A DNA stretch of 16,828 nt from CAZLNO01 sp964561005 (GTDB lineage: Bacteria; Pseudomonadota; Alphaproteobacteria; Kiloniellales; Rhodovibrionaceae): NCBI GenBank assembly GCA_964561005.1, contig CAZLNO010000091.1, positions 1 to 16,828 of the forward strand, written 5' to 3'. The notes beneath the pieces were generated by a model. It saw only the letters and a program-made list of their open reading frames with translations. It was not told where the DNA came from and searched no databases. Every line of letters starts with the position of its first letter. The first letter of the stretch is position 1. The position numbers and the translations under genes are program-made. Below, piece after piece: positions 1-5,893 of the stretch.

Positions 1-38
1 GGGCGTCAAGGACGAGTCCGTTCAAACGTCGGGCGGTA

Positions 39-560
39 TCAGTCCGCGAGGTCCTGGAGCAGCGCCCGTTCCGCGTGCCGCTGGGCGGCCTGCTGGGCCC
101 ACCACGCCCGGAGCGCCGGCGTGTGTGCCGGGCAGTTGCGCGCGGCGGCATCCGCGTCGCGCTCGGCGCTGTCATGCTCCTGCAGGAGCTGGGCGAGGAT
201 GGCTCGCCGATCGGCTTCGGAGAGCAGGTCCGCCAGCGCCAGCTTCAAGGCGAAGCATAGGCGTAAATAGCCGCAGTCAGGGCTTCGCCGGGTGGTGACC
301 AGCGAGGCGGCGTACTCCCGCCCGAGGGCGGTCAGCCTCAGCTCCGCCACCATCGCGTGCGGCGCGTCGGTGTCGAGCACCACGTTGCCCGCGGCCTGCA
401 ACTGCTGCACGCGGCCGGCGACCACGTCGCGCGTCGGCTGGAATTCCGGTGCACCCATCTTCTGCACGATCTCAAGTGCGCGGCCGGCCGGAACGTGTCC
501 GTCGGCGGCCAGGATCAAGAGACAGAGGTCGATCAGTTCATGCGGCTGCAGTCGCTCCAT
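39..560 (-). CDS. PadR-like winged-helix protein (putative regulator)
   Basis: A 173-residue protein that I cannot assign firmly. The first ~85 residues read like a winged helix: helices starting at HELIDLCLLILAADG, then a wing-like stretch ending in LRLTALGREYA. The C-terminal half (LRLCFALKLALADLLSEADRRAILAQLL onwards, broken here as it is a long helix) resembles the helical dimerisation domain of PadR regulators. That resemblance is from memory of the family, not from a search. I chose the ATG at 560 because AGGGAGA lies about 8 bases before it. The same frame stays open back to 1307, but that part overlaps the neighbouring gene and reads as GC-rich low-complexity sequence. It lies 56 bases downstream of the Cys-rich gene on the same strand and is probably co-transcribed with it from the Fur-controlled promoter. 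Cysteines occur near both ends (C13 and the SPDCGYLRLC and NCPAH segments). Confidence 0.6.
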   Translation of the reverse strand: MERLQPHELIDLCLLILAADGHVPAGRALEIVQKMGAPEFQPTRDVVAGRVQQLQAAGNVVLDTDAPHAMVAELRLTALGREYAASLVTTRRSPDCGYLRLCFALKLALADLLSEADRRAILAQLLQEHDSAERDADAAARNCPAHTPALRAWWAQQAAQRHAERALLQDLAD

Positions 561-616
561 CACACCGTCTCCCTGAAACGCGTTCTTGGCATCCTCGGGT
601 CGCGCCGCCGCCGCCA

Positions 617-1099
617 TCAGTGCAGCAGGTGCCGCCCCGCGTCCGCCGACGTGCTCCCCTCCGGCACCCGCCCGTGCCAAAGCTCGATCGGCAGCTCCAC
701 CGCCAGCATCCGCCGGGCGAGCCGGATCGCGTGCCAGGCCGCGGCCGCCGCCGTCCGCGCCGGGACCCAGGCGCGCAAGAGCGCCGCCGCGCGCGCGTGC
801 GAGCCGGTCTGGCCGGCGTGGAGGACGCGCAGCAGCCGGGCCTCGTCCGGTGTCGTGCGCGAACACTTGCAGCAGCCGACCACGATATCCCGCTCGGCAT
901 GGCCGGCCAGGAGGGTGAAGAAGGCCTCCAGATCGGCCAGCGCCTCCGGGATGCCCGCCATTTCCAGGCCGTTGAGCATGCGTGGCGTCACCGGCTGGCC
1001 CTGCTTGACGCAGGCGGCCCAGCTTCGCGTGCACCAGAGGGCGAACTGGCCGCCGGACGCGAACTCCCGGACGGCGCGATTGTCGAAGCTGTCTGTCAC
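617..1099 (-). CDS. Unrecognised small Cys-rich helical protein, Fur-box controlled
   Basis: A 160-residue predicted cytoplasmic protein with no signal peptide or membrane segment. I do not recognise the family. Its visible signature is an aromatic/Cys segment LWCTRSWAAC (C23, C30) and a tight cluster GCCKC (C76, C77, C79), followed by an Arg/Ala-rich helical C-terminal half. The GTG start at 1099 is favoured over upstream in-frame starts because GGGGAGG sits about 7 bases before it and the promoter/operator lies just upstream. The operator at 1141-1166 matches those before bfd and piuC, so an iron-linked role is a reasonable inference. The Cys cluster could bind a metal or an Fe-S cluster, but nothing in the sequence proves that. 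The PadR-like gene follows after 56 bases. Confidence 0.65.
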   Translation of the reverse strand: MTDSFDNRAVREFASGGQFALWCTRSWAACVKQGQPVTPRMLNGLEMAGIPEALADLEAFFTLLAGHAERDIVVGCCKCSRTTPDEARLLRVLHAGQTGSHARAAALLRAWVPARTAAAAAWHAIRLARRMLAVELPIELWHGRVPEGSTSADAGRHLLH

Positions 1100-1132
1100 G
1101 GCGGGCCTCCCCGAAAACCATCGTCGCCGCGC

Positions 1133-1162
1133 AGGATACATGCAAATGCGAATCATTCGCAA
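1133..1162 (-). promoter_or_regulatory. Candidate sigma-70 promoter of the Cys-rich gene
   Basis: Read on the minus strand, TTGCGA (1157-1162) and TATCCT (1133-1138) are separated by 18 bases. The Fur-like operator lies mostly in the spacer and over the -35 element, which is where a repressor would block polymerase. The start codon of the gene is at 1099. Confidence 0.45.
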
Positions 1163-1166
1163 GCAG
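1141..1166. promoter_or_regulatory. Fur-like operator 1
   Basis: The site reads TGCAAATGCGAATCATTCGC and continues AAGC. Its core GCGAAT-C-ATTCGC is a perfect palindrome, and TGCAAAT adds an overlapping half-site, as in classical overlapping Fur boxes. It aligns without gaps with the sites at 2235 and 3048. Those two precede bfd and piuC, which are typical Fur targets, and this supports an iron-responsive Fur-family repressor. Confidence 0.7.
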
Positions 1167-1200
1167 AGATTTATCCTGGCGCGGTGACAGGCTTGGCCGC

Positions 1201-1233
1201 CGGTGGCGTCCGGGTCGCGTTCGGACGCCACCG
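1201..1233. repeat. Perfect 12-bp stem hairpin, 9-base loop
   Basis: CGGTGGCGTCCG (1201-1212) is the exact reverse complement of CGGACGCCACCG (1222-1233). The loop is GGTCGCGTT. There is no T-run on either side, so it is not a classical intrinsic terminator. It could still act as a Rho-assisted or 3'-end stabilising structure for the bfd-bfr transcript, which would read through here from the right. Confidence 0.6.
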
Positions 1234-1296
1234 CGTTCCGGGTCCGCCAGCGAGGGTCCCTGACAAGGAATCCGCAAGGGGCGCTGGATGGAACAT

Positions 1297-1324
1297 TCGC
1301 GGGGCACGCTTCAACGTGCCGCGA
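1297..1324 (-). terminator. Possible weak terminator hairpin after bfr
   Basis: TCGC plus GGCACG (1297-1300 and 1303-1308, with a 2-base GG bulge) pairs with CGTGCCGCGA (1315-1324) around a CTTCAA loop. It lies about 95 bases beyond the bfr stop. On the minus strand it is followed by AATGTTCC rather than a real T-run, so termination activity is uncertain. Confidence 0.3.
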
Positions 1325-1417
1325 GCGCGCGTTGGCAGACTGACGCCTGCCCTTGTGGATGGCGCCTGGCCGTGCCGGCGAGGGTGAAGCCGAGGGGTTT
1401 GGCTCCCGCGGTCCCGA

Positions 1418-1903
1418 TCAGCCGTCGCTCTCGGCGGAGCCGGAATTCAGCAGGATGTAGCGCTCGGTGCCGATGCGCTTCATGAGGTCGAGCTGGGTTT
1501 CCAGGTAGTCGATGTGGCCTTCCTCGTCCGCCAGGATTTCGCGGAAGAGGTCGCGGCTGGGGTAGTCGCGCACGTCCTCGCAGTGGGCGATGGCCTCGCG
1601 CAGCTCCGGGCAGGCCTGCTCCTCCAGCTTCAGGTCGCACTCCAGCACTTCCTTCACGTCCTGGCCGATCAGCAGCTTGCCCAGGTCCTGGAGGTTCGGC
1701 AGGCCTTCAAGGAAGAGGATGCGCTGGATCAGCTTGTCCGCGTGGCGCATCTCCTCGATCGACTCCTCGTATTCCTTGGCGCCCAGCCTGATCACGCCCC
1801 AGTCGTTCAGCATTCGCGCGTGCAGGAAATACTGATTGATGGCCGTCAACTCGTTCTTCAGCACAGCATTGAGATACGAGATGGCCTTCTTGTCGCCCTT
1901 CAT
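1418..1903 (-). CDS. bfr: Bacterioferritin
   Basis: A 161-residue haem-containing ferritin that oxidises Fe(II) and stores ferric iron in a 24-subunit shell in the cytoplasm. Family ferroxidase ligands fall at their usual numbers: E18, E51, H54, E94, E127 and H130. The haem-ligating methionine is M52 (sequence EEMRHADK). The length is typical, so this is the active haem-binding type and not a catalytically dead partner subunit. The ATG at 1903 has GGAGGGCAGGA upstream. It follows bfd after 74 bases on the same strand. That spacing allows co-transcription, although a CATAAT-like -10 in the spacer could give bfr some expression of its own. It probably shares the Fur-like operator ahead of bfd. 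Confidence 0.97.
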   Translation of the reverse strand: MKGDKKAISYLNAVLKNELTAINQYFLHARMLNDWGVIRLGAKEYEESIEEMRHADKLIQRILFLEGLPNLQDLGKLLIGQDVKEVLECDLKLEEQACPELREAIAHCEDVRDYPSRDLFREILADEEGHIDYLETQLDLMKRIGTERYILLNSGSAESDG

Positions 1904-1977
1904 CGTCCTGCCCTCCGCACAGAATTATGGCCTGTCGCGCCCCTCGAATCCGGACGTGACAGCCGCTATACGGAAGG

Positions 1978-2214
1978 CTAGACGGTGGAGGCGTCGGCGG
2001 CAAGCGCCGCCGCGTGGCAGCCGCCGAGCGAGACGCCCACCGACGGCTTGTTGGGGCGCAGGGTCTCCAGCATCACGCGCACGATGGGCACGCATTTGCC
2101 GCACTGTGGTCGGCATCCATGCGCCTTGTACACCTCGGAAACGGATTGCGCGCCGTTCTCCGCGGCGGCGTGGACGTCGCGATCGCTCAGCGCGTTGCAC
2201 AGGCAGATATACAC
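1978..2214 (-). CDS. bfd: Bacterioferritin-associated ferredoxin
   Basis: A 78-residue [2Fe-2S] protein that docks on bacterioferritin and passes electrons to the haem so that stored Fe(III) can be reduced and released. With the GTG at 2214 as start, the cluster cysteines are C4, C6, C38 and C41 (VYICLC ... CRPQCGKC). This is the numbering known for the family, and it is why I prefer this start to a TTG 42 bases upstream, which would lie inside the operator. CGAGGA sits about 11 bases ahead. There is an additional C34 and a C-terminal tail of about 25 residues beyond the usual core. It is transcribed ahead of bfr. Confidence 0.93.
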   Translation of the reverse strand: MYICLCNALSDRDVHAAAENGAQSVSEVYKAHGCRPQCGKCVPIVRVMLETLRPNKPSVGVSLGGCHAAALAADASTV

Positions 2215-2234
2215 GGCGGCTCGGGTCCTCGCGG

Positions 2235-2260
2235 TGCGAATGCGAACGATTTGCAAAGAT
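2235..2260. promoter_or_regulatory. Fur-like operator 2 (bfd-bfr)
   Basis: The site begins TGCGAATGCGAACGATTTGC and continues AAAG. It aligns position for position with operators 1 and 3. It lies 20-46 bases upstream of the bfd GTG. Derepression under iron starvation would raise Bfd and mobilise stored iron, which fits known control of bfd in other proteobacteria. Confidence 0.65.
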
Positions 2261-2261
2261 A

Positions 2262-2290
2262 GAGTACGTCAAGTGGATCGGGCCGTCAAT
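2262..2290 (-). promoter_or_regulatory. Tentative bfd promoter
   Basis: On the minus strand, TTGACG is followed 17 bases later by TACTCT, immediately ahead of operator 2. The -35 is good. The -10 matches only 3 of 6 consensus positions, so this is a weak call. Confidence 0.3.
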
Positions 2291-2329
2291 GCGCCGATTC
2301 GACCCGCGTCCCCGTCCGGCGTCCTGGGC

Positions 2330-3001
2330 TCACGTCTCCGCCCACATGCGCAGCAGGTTGGCGTGGCTCTTCGACAGCAGGTCGAACTCGCGGCTCTTGC
2401 CCTCGCGCTGGAACAGGCCGCGCCGGGCGGTGTCGAGGTCGAACAGCACCTCCCGGCGCGCCGGGTCGCGCACCAGGCTCTGGGCCCAGGACACCGCGAC
2501 CTCGCGCACGCCGTGGGTGACCGGCGCCACGCGGTGCAGCGTGTTGGAGGGGTAAACGATGGCCGCCCCGGCCTCCAGCTTGTAGCTTTGCTCGCCGCCC
2601 GTGCCCTCGACGACCAGCTCGCCGCCCTCATAGCTCTCGGGGTCGCTCAGGAAGACCGTCATCGAGACGTCGCTGCGCAGCTTCTCGCCGTCGCGGCCCA
2701 TCAGGGCGTCGTCCACGTGGCTGCCATAGTCCATGCCGGGCTCATAGCGGCTGAACAGCATCGGGCGCAGGCGCTGCGGCTGCACGGCGGCGCGGAAAAC
2801 CTCGTGGCCCAGCAGTGCCTTGCGCACGATGTCGCCGGCCGCCCGCGCCGGGTCGTTGGCGGCGAGCTGGCGGTTGTTCTTCACCAGGCGGGCGTGCCAG
2901 CCGGCGGTCTGCCGGCCGTCGACGTAATGGCCCTGGGCCAGCAGGCCGCGCACCTCGGCAAGCTGCTCTGGGCTCAGGACGCTGGCGATGCACACGATCA
3001 C
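2330..3001 (-). CDS. piuC: PiuC/YbiX-type Fe(II)/2-oxoglutarate-dependent hydroxylase (PKHD type)
   Basis: A 223-residue dioxygenase of the family usually found beside iron-siderophore receptors. Its physiological substrate is not settled. The iron triad is visible as H95 and D97 (GSHVDDAL) and H156 (NTLHRVAPV). R166 is the likely 2-oxoglutarate-binding arginine. Length matches the ~225-residue family norm. The GTG at 3001 is preceded by AAAGGAGG at ideal spacing; a second GTG two codons inside is less well placed. It is transcribed away from the GGE-repeat gene, and the shared spacer contains operator 3. No TonB-dependent receptor, the usual partner, is present in the window. Confidence 0.92.
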   Translation of the reverse strand: MIVCIASVLSPEQLAEVRGLLAQGHYVDGRQTAGWHARLVKNNRQLAANDPARAAGDIVRKALLGHEVFRAAVQPQRLRPMLFSRYEPGMDYGSHVDDALMGRDGEKLRSDVSMTVFLSDPESYEGGELVVEGTGGEQSYKLEAGAAIVYPSNTLHRVAPVTHGVREVAVSWAQSLVRDPARREVLFDLDTARRGLFQREGKSREFDLLSKSHANLLRMWAET

Positions 3002-3046
3002 GGGCGCCTCCTTTCGGGCGATGCGAACTTTCCGCGGGATTCCCTA

Positions 3047-3076
3047 TTGCAAGTGCAAGTCATTCTCAATACAAAT
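3047..3076 (+). promoter_or_regulatory. Candidate promoter of the GGE-repeat gene, overlapping the operator
   Basis: TTGCAA (3047-3052), a 17-base spacer, then TACAAA (3070-3075). The Fur-like site occupies the same bases, so binding would exclude polymerase. The start codon is about 90 bases downstream. Confidence 0.4.
3048..3070. promoter_or_regulatory. Fur-like operator 3 in the divergent piuC / GGE-repeat spacer
   Basis: The site begins TGCAAGTGCAAGTCATTCTC and continues AAT. It aligns with operators 1 and 2 in the same orientation and spacing, though it is the most degenerate of the three. Its central position suggests it controls both divergent genes. Confidence 0.6.
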
Positions 3077-3166
3077 CTTACCGACGTTGCAAACGCGTCG
3101 CAGAGTAATTCGCAGTTCGCGGCCCGTCGCCGGCGCCGCGGCGATTCGGAGGGGAGATAGGGAATC

Positions 3167-4195
3167 ATGGCGAACAACCGGATCAAGATGTGGGTCGGCC
3201 TCGGGGCTTTCGTCTTCGCCGCGGGTAGCGGCGCGCAGACCGCCGGGGCCGCGGACGCCGAGCCGACGTATGCGCCGCCGCAGCCGCTGACGGCGATTCA
3301 GCTCGCCGCCGCCGGGGGCGAGGGCGGCGAGGCCGCGACCGGCGGCGAGGCTGGCGGCGAAGGTGGTGAGGCCTCGGCCGGCGGCGAAGGCGGCGAAGGC
3401 GGCGAAGGCGGCGCCGCGCTGTCCGGCGCGCAGAAGTACATGTACCGCGTGCTCTTCCTGGAAAGCCACCTGCGGGTCGGCAAGGAGCTTTACGATGCCG
3501 GCGACCACGCGGGTGCGGCCGAGCATTTCCGCCACGTGGTCGAGCATCTCAAGGGGCATCTCGGCGAGGAGCTGAAGGAGCAGGGGTTCGAGCTGGAGCA
3601 CGTCCTGGCCGAGGCCGAGGCGTTGCCCATGGTGGTGGAGCAGCAGGCCGGCGACGACGCGGTCAACGACGTCTACGCCCACATGCTGCACGAGATGGAC
3701 GAGCACAAGGCGCAGGTCGGCCCGGCCACGCTGCGCAACGGCGACTTCGTGATGTCCGTCGCCACCGCGCTGCTGCGCAAGGCCGCGGCCGAGTACGACG
3801 AAGCGGTCGCGGACGGCGCCGTCGCCGACGCGGCGGAGTACCAGGACGCGCGCGGCATGGTCTGGAACGCCCGCGACCTGATCGGCGGCGCGGCCAGCGA
3901 GCTGTCCGCCCGCGACGAGGGCAAGTTCGACCAGGTGCTGGCGGCGTTCGACACCTTGACGGACGCGCTGGCCGGGGTGCAGCCGCCCGAGAAGCCCGTG
4001 CCGGCCAGCGACTTCCAGGCGGCGGTGTCGCGCGTCGAATTGGCGATGAGCGGGCTCTACGAAACCAGCTTCGGCACCCCCGTTGGCGGCGAGATGGGCC
4101 ACGGCGGCGAGCAAGGCGGCGAAGGCGGTGAAGGTGGCGAAGGCGGCGAAGGCGGTGAAGGTGGCGAGGGCGGCGAGGGCGGCGAGACCGGCTGA
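3167..4195 (+). CDS. Exported protein with Gly-Gly-Glu repeats, function unknown
   Basis: A 342-residue protein that I do not recognise. It begins with a Sec-type signal peptide (N-R-K followed by a hydrophobic core MWVGLGAFVFAAGS; likely cleavage after TAGA). Residues ~50-82 are a first Gly/Glu-rich block. Residues ~88-300 form a helical core rich in His and acidic residues (for example AAEHFRHVVEHLKGH and HMLHEMDEHKAQ). The tail is eight consecutive GGE triplets at residues 317-340. The SD GGAGGGGAG precedes the ATG. The Fur-like operator upstream and the chaN-family gene 51 bases downstream suggest a periplasmic or envelope role in iron handling. The acidic disordered tails could bind metal or tether the protein. 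All functional statements are inference from context. Confidence 0.85.
   Translation: MANNRIKMWVGLGAFVFAAGSGAQTAGAADAEPTYAPPQPLTAIQLAAAGGEGGEAATGGEAGGEGGEASAGGEGGEGGEGGAALSGAQKYMYRVLFLESHLRVGKELYDAGDHAGAAEHFRHVVEHLKGHLGEELKEQGFELEHVLAEAEALPMVVEQQAGDDAVNDVYAHMLHEMDEHKAQVGPATLRNGDFVMSVATALLRKAAAEYDEAVADGAVADAAEYQDARGMVWNARDLIGGAASELSARDEGKFDQVLAAFDTLTDALAGVQPPEKPVPASDFQAAVSRVELAMSGLYETSFGTPVGGEMGHGGEQGGEGGEGGEGGEGGEGGEGGEGGETG
3314..3415 (+). repeat. First Gly/Glu low-complexity block (coding)
   Basis: Imperfect GGE/GEA codon repeats placed directly after the signal-peptide region, interrupted by Ala/Ser/Thr residues. It appears to be a flexible linker between the mature N-terminus and the helical core. 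Confidence 0.8.
4115..4186 (+). repeat. 9-bp tandem repeat, eight units, encoding (GGE)8
   Basis: Eight in-frame 9-base units of the type GGCGGCGAA with third-position variation (GGT, GAG). Such arrays can slip in units of 9 bases without breaking the frame, so copy number may differ between strains or assemblies. Confidence 0.9.
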
Positions 4196-4246
4196 CGTCG
4201 CCGCGCCGGTATTGTCGGACGCGCGGGCGCGGGCCATCTTGTGCCC

Positions 4247-5445
4247 ATGCTTGCGCGTCTCGCCGCCTCGGTGGTCTGCCTCTTCCTGCCGCTGGTGCCG
4301 CTGNNNNNNNNNNNNNNNNNNNNNNNNNNNNNNNNNNNNNNNNNNNNNNNNNNNNNNNNNNNNNNNNNNNNNNNNNNNNNNNNNNNNNNNNNNNNNNNNN
4401 NNNGCTTGCGCGTCTCGCCGCCTCGGTGGTCTGCCTCTTCCTGCCGCTGGTGCCGCTGACGGCCGCCGAGCCGCCGCCGGTCCCGAAGGACTGGCAAAGC
4501 CCCCTCGCCGTCGAGCACCCGCTGGCGGGCACGCTGCGCCGGGTCGCCGACGGCCGCCGCGTCGACCCCGGCGACCTGGCGAGGGCGGTGGCGGAGGCCG
4601 ACTTCGTCCTCCTGGGCGAGACCCACGACAACCCCGACCACCACCGGCTCCAGGCCTGGGTGCTGGCGGCGCTGGCGGCGGAGGGCCGTCGCCCGGTCGT
4701 GGCCTTCGAGATGATCGACCGCGATCAGGCCGAGTCGCTCGCGACACACTTGGCGGCGCACCCCGATGACGCGGCCGGGCTGGGCGCCGCGCTGGGCTGG
4801 TCGGAACGGGGCTGGCCGGACTGGGCCATCTATCGGCCGATCGCCGAGGTGGCGTTGGCCCACGGCCTGCCGCTGCGCGCCGCCGACGTTGCCCGCCAGA
4901 CGCAGCGGGATGTGGGGCGCCGGGGTCTCGACGCCCTGACCGCCCGGCGGCGGCGGGCGCTGGGCCTGGACGAACCCTTGCCGCCGGCCCTGAGCGAGTC
5001 CCTGCGCCGCGAGCTCATGGCCGCGCATTGCGACCTGCTGCCCGAGGCCGCGCTCGACCCGATGGCCCAGGTGCAGCGGCTGCGCGACGCCGTCATGGCC
5101 GACAGCCTCGCCGCCGCCGCGCCGGACTCCAAGGGTCCCGTCGTGCTGATCGCCGGCCGCGGCCACGTTCGCGCCGATCGCGGGGTGCCCTGGTATCTGC
5201 GCCGGCGGCTGCCGGAGGCCGGGATCCTGACCGTCGGGATATTCGAGGTGGCGGACGAGTCGCACAAGTGGCGGAACTATCTGCCGGACGTGCCGGCGGG
5301 CGCCCCCGTTTCCTTTGACTATGCCTGGTTCACGCCGCGCGCCGACGACCGCGACCATTGCGCGGAGATGGAGGCGCGCATCAAGGCGTTCGGCAAGGCC
5401 CGCAAGCAGGACGAAGGTAGGGGGAAGACATCCGCGCCGGACTAG
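4247..5445 (+). CDS. ChaN-family (Tiki-fold) haem/iron-related protein, interrupted by a false gap
   Basis: If 4304-4403 and one copy of the flanking 55-base duplication are removed, one continuous 347-residue frame results: 19 codons from the ATG at 4247, then 4459-5445. The protein starts with a signal peptide (MLARLAASVVCLFLPLVPL, cut near TAA). The only cysteine there is not in a proper lipobox, so a lipoprotein is unlikely. The diagnostic segment is FVLLGETHDNPDHHRLQAWV, followed by VVAFEMIDRDQ, and later GRGHVRADRGVPWYL. These are the conserved stretches of the ChaN/DUF399 family, which binds haem in Campylobacter and is iron-regulated. No clear ribosome-binding site precedes the ATG; a GTG two codons earlier is an alternative. 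It follows the GGE-repeat gene by 51 bases, probably in one transcript. Confidence 0.88.
4249..4458. repeat. 55-base direct duplication flanking the gap (contig-end overlap)
   Basis: Copies at 4249-4303 and 4404-4458 match at all 55 positions. Fifty-five is a common assembly k-mer size, which suggests an unmerged de Bruijn graph overlap and not a biological repeat. Confidence 0.93.
4304..4403. other. Run of 100 N: scaffold gap, probably artefactual
   Basis: Exactly 100 N, the placeholder length for a gap of unknown size. The 55 bases before it (4249-4303) are identical to the 55 bases after it (4404-4458). The two contigs therefore overlap and should be merged, with no missing sequence implied. 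Confidence 0.95.
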
Positions 5446-5527
5446 AACAGGCCGCGCGCCGCCCGGTCCGCGCGCCCGTGCCCGGGCGTGGCACGATATT
5501 TTGAACCTGGCGCGCGGCTTGTTCTAG
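5442..5527. repeat. 19-bp inverted repeat with nested hairpin, between chaN and the DksA-like gene
   Basis: CTAGAACAGGCCGCGCGCC (5442-5460) is the reverse complement of GGCGCGCGGCTTGTTCTAG (5509-5527), except for one position that can form a G-U pair. Inside is a small stem CGCCCG/CGGGCG (5473-5488). The left arm includes the chaN stop codon. The right arm ends 9 bases before the next start codon, where a ribosome-binding site would be expected. Confidence 0.8.
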
Positions 5528-5536
5528 AATGCCCGG

Positions 5537-5893
5537 ATGACGGATCGCAGCGACATCGATATCGAGGCCGTCAAGGCCTACCTCGCCGACCGCAAGGCCG
5601 AGCTGGAGCGGGTGTCGGAGTCCGCCCGCGAGGCGGGTCGCACGGTCGAGCTCGATCAGACGCGGCAGGGCCGCCTGTCGCGCATCGACGCATTGCAGGG
5701 CCAGGAAATGTCCAAGGCGGCCGAGCGACGCCGCCGGCAGGAATTGCAGCGAATCGAGGCCACCTTCAAGCGCATCGCGGAGGGGGAATACGGCTACTGC
5801 GTGAGCTGTGGCGACGAGATCGACAAGCGGCGGCTGGACGTCGACCCGACGATCCCGCTGTGCATCGACTGCGCCTCGGAGTCGGGGCGGTGA
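5537..5893 (+). CDS. DksA/TraR-family C4 zinc-finger protein
   Basis: A 118-residue cytoplasmic protein. Residues ~8-80 form an acidic/basic coiled coil including the family signature GRLSRIDALQGQEM. A four-cysteine zinc finger follows: C88, C91, C109, C112 (CVSC ... CIDC). Family members insert into the RNA polymerase secondary channel and modulate promoters, often with ppGpp. It is shorter than true DksA (~150 residues) and resembles the small TraR/YbiI-type paralogues, so a role as a full DksA is unproven. There is no clear SD; the inverted repeat and a three-codon mini-ORF sit directly before the start. It overlaps the next gene by 4 bases (GTGA). Confidence 0.9.
   Translation: MTDRSDIDIEAVKAYLADRKAELERVSESAREAGRTVELDQTRQGRLSRIDALQGQEMSKAAERRRRQELQRIEATFKRIAEGEYGYCVSCGDEIDKRRLDVDPTIPLCIDCASESGR

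Larger units (their letters stand above)
1100..1417. other. Intergenic region between bfr and the Cys-rich gene
   Basis: This 318-base stretch shows no convincing gene. From left to right it holds the ribosome-binding site and promoter/operator of the Cys-rich gene, a perfect 12-bp hairpin at 1201-1233, and a second hairpin at 1297-1324. From about 1325 to 1417 nothing distinct was seen. The ORF running through here on the minus strand is an upstream extension of the PadR-like frame and looks non-coding. Confidence 0.6.

Noticed and set aside
561..1307. Upstream extension of the PadR-like frame to a 422-residue protein
   Set aside because: It fully overlaps the Cys-rich gene, which has its own SD and promoter. 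The extension is Arg/Ala/Gly-rich shadow sequence, and a good SD precedes the ATG at 560.
2215..2256. Earlier TTG start for bfd
   Set aside because: It lies in the Fur-like operator and would displace the cluster cysteines from the family positions C4, C6, C38, C41, which the GTG at 2214 gives exactly.
3314..4186. Gly/Glu-coding repeats as a CRISPR array or mobile repeat
   Set aside because: The units are 9 bases, in frame, without spacers, and within a gene with a signal peptide. They are coding low-complexity sequence.
4249..4458. Genuine tandem duplication of the ChaN signal-peptide region
   Set aside because: Exact 55-base identity at both edges of a 100-N placeholder is better explained by unmerged contig overlap.
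3044..5358. Long minus-strand ORFs crossing the N run opposite the GGE-repeat and ChaN genes
   Set aside because: They read through 100 N, are dominated by Ala/Arg/Pro repeats, and are antisense to genes with clear signal peptides and motifs.
5489..5506. Sigma-54 promoter before the DksA-like gene
   Set aside because: TGGCACG is a perfect -24 element, but the -12 GC is missing (TTTGAA instead of TTGCA at the right spacing), and no enhancer-binding regulator is nearby.
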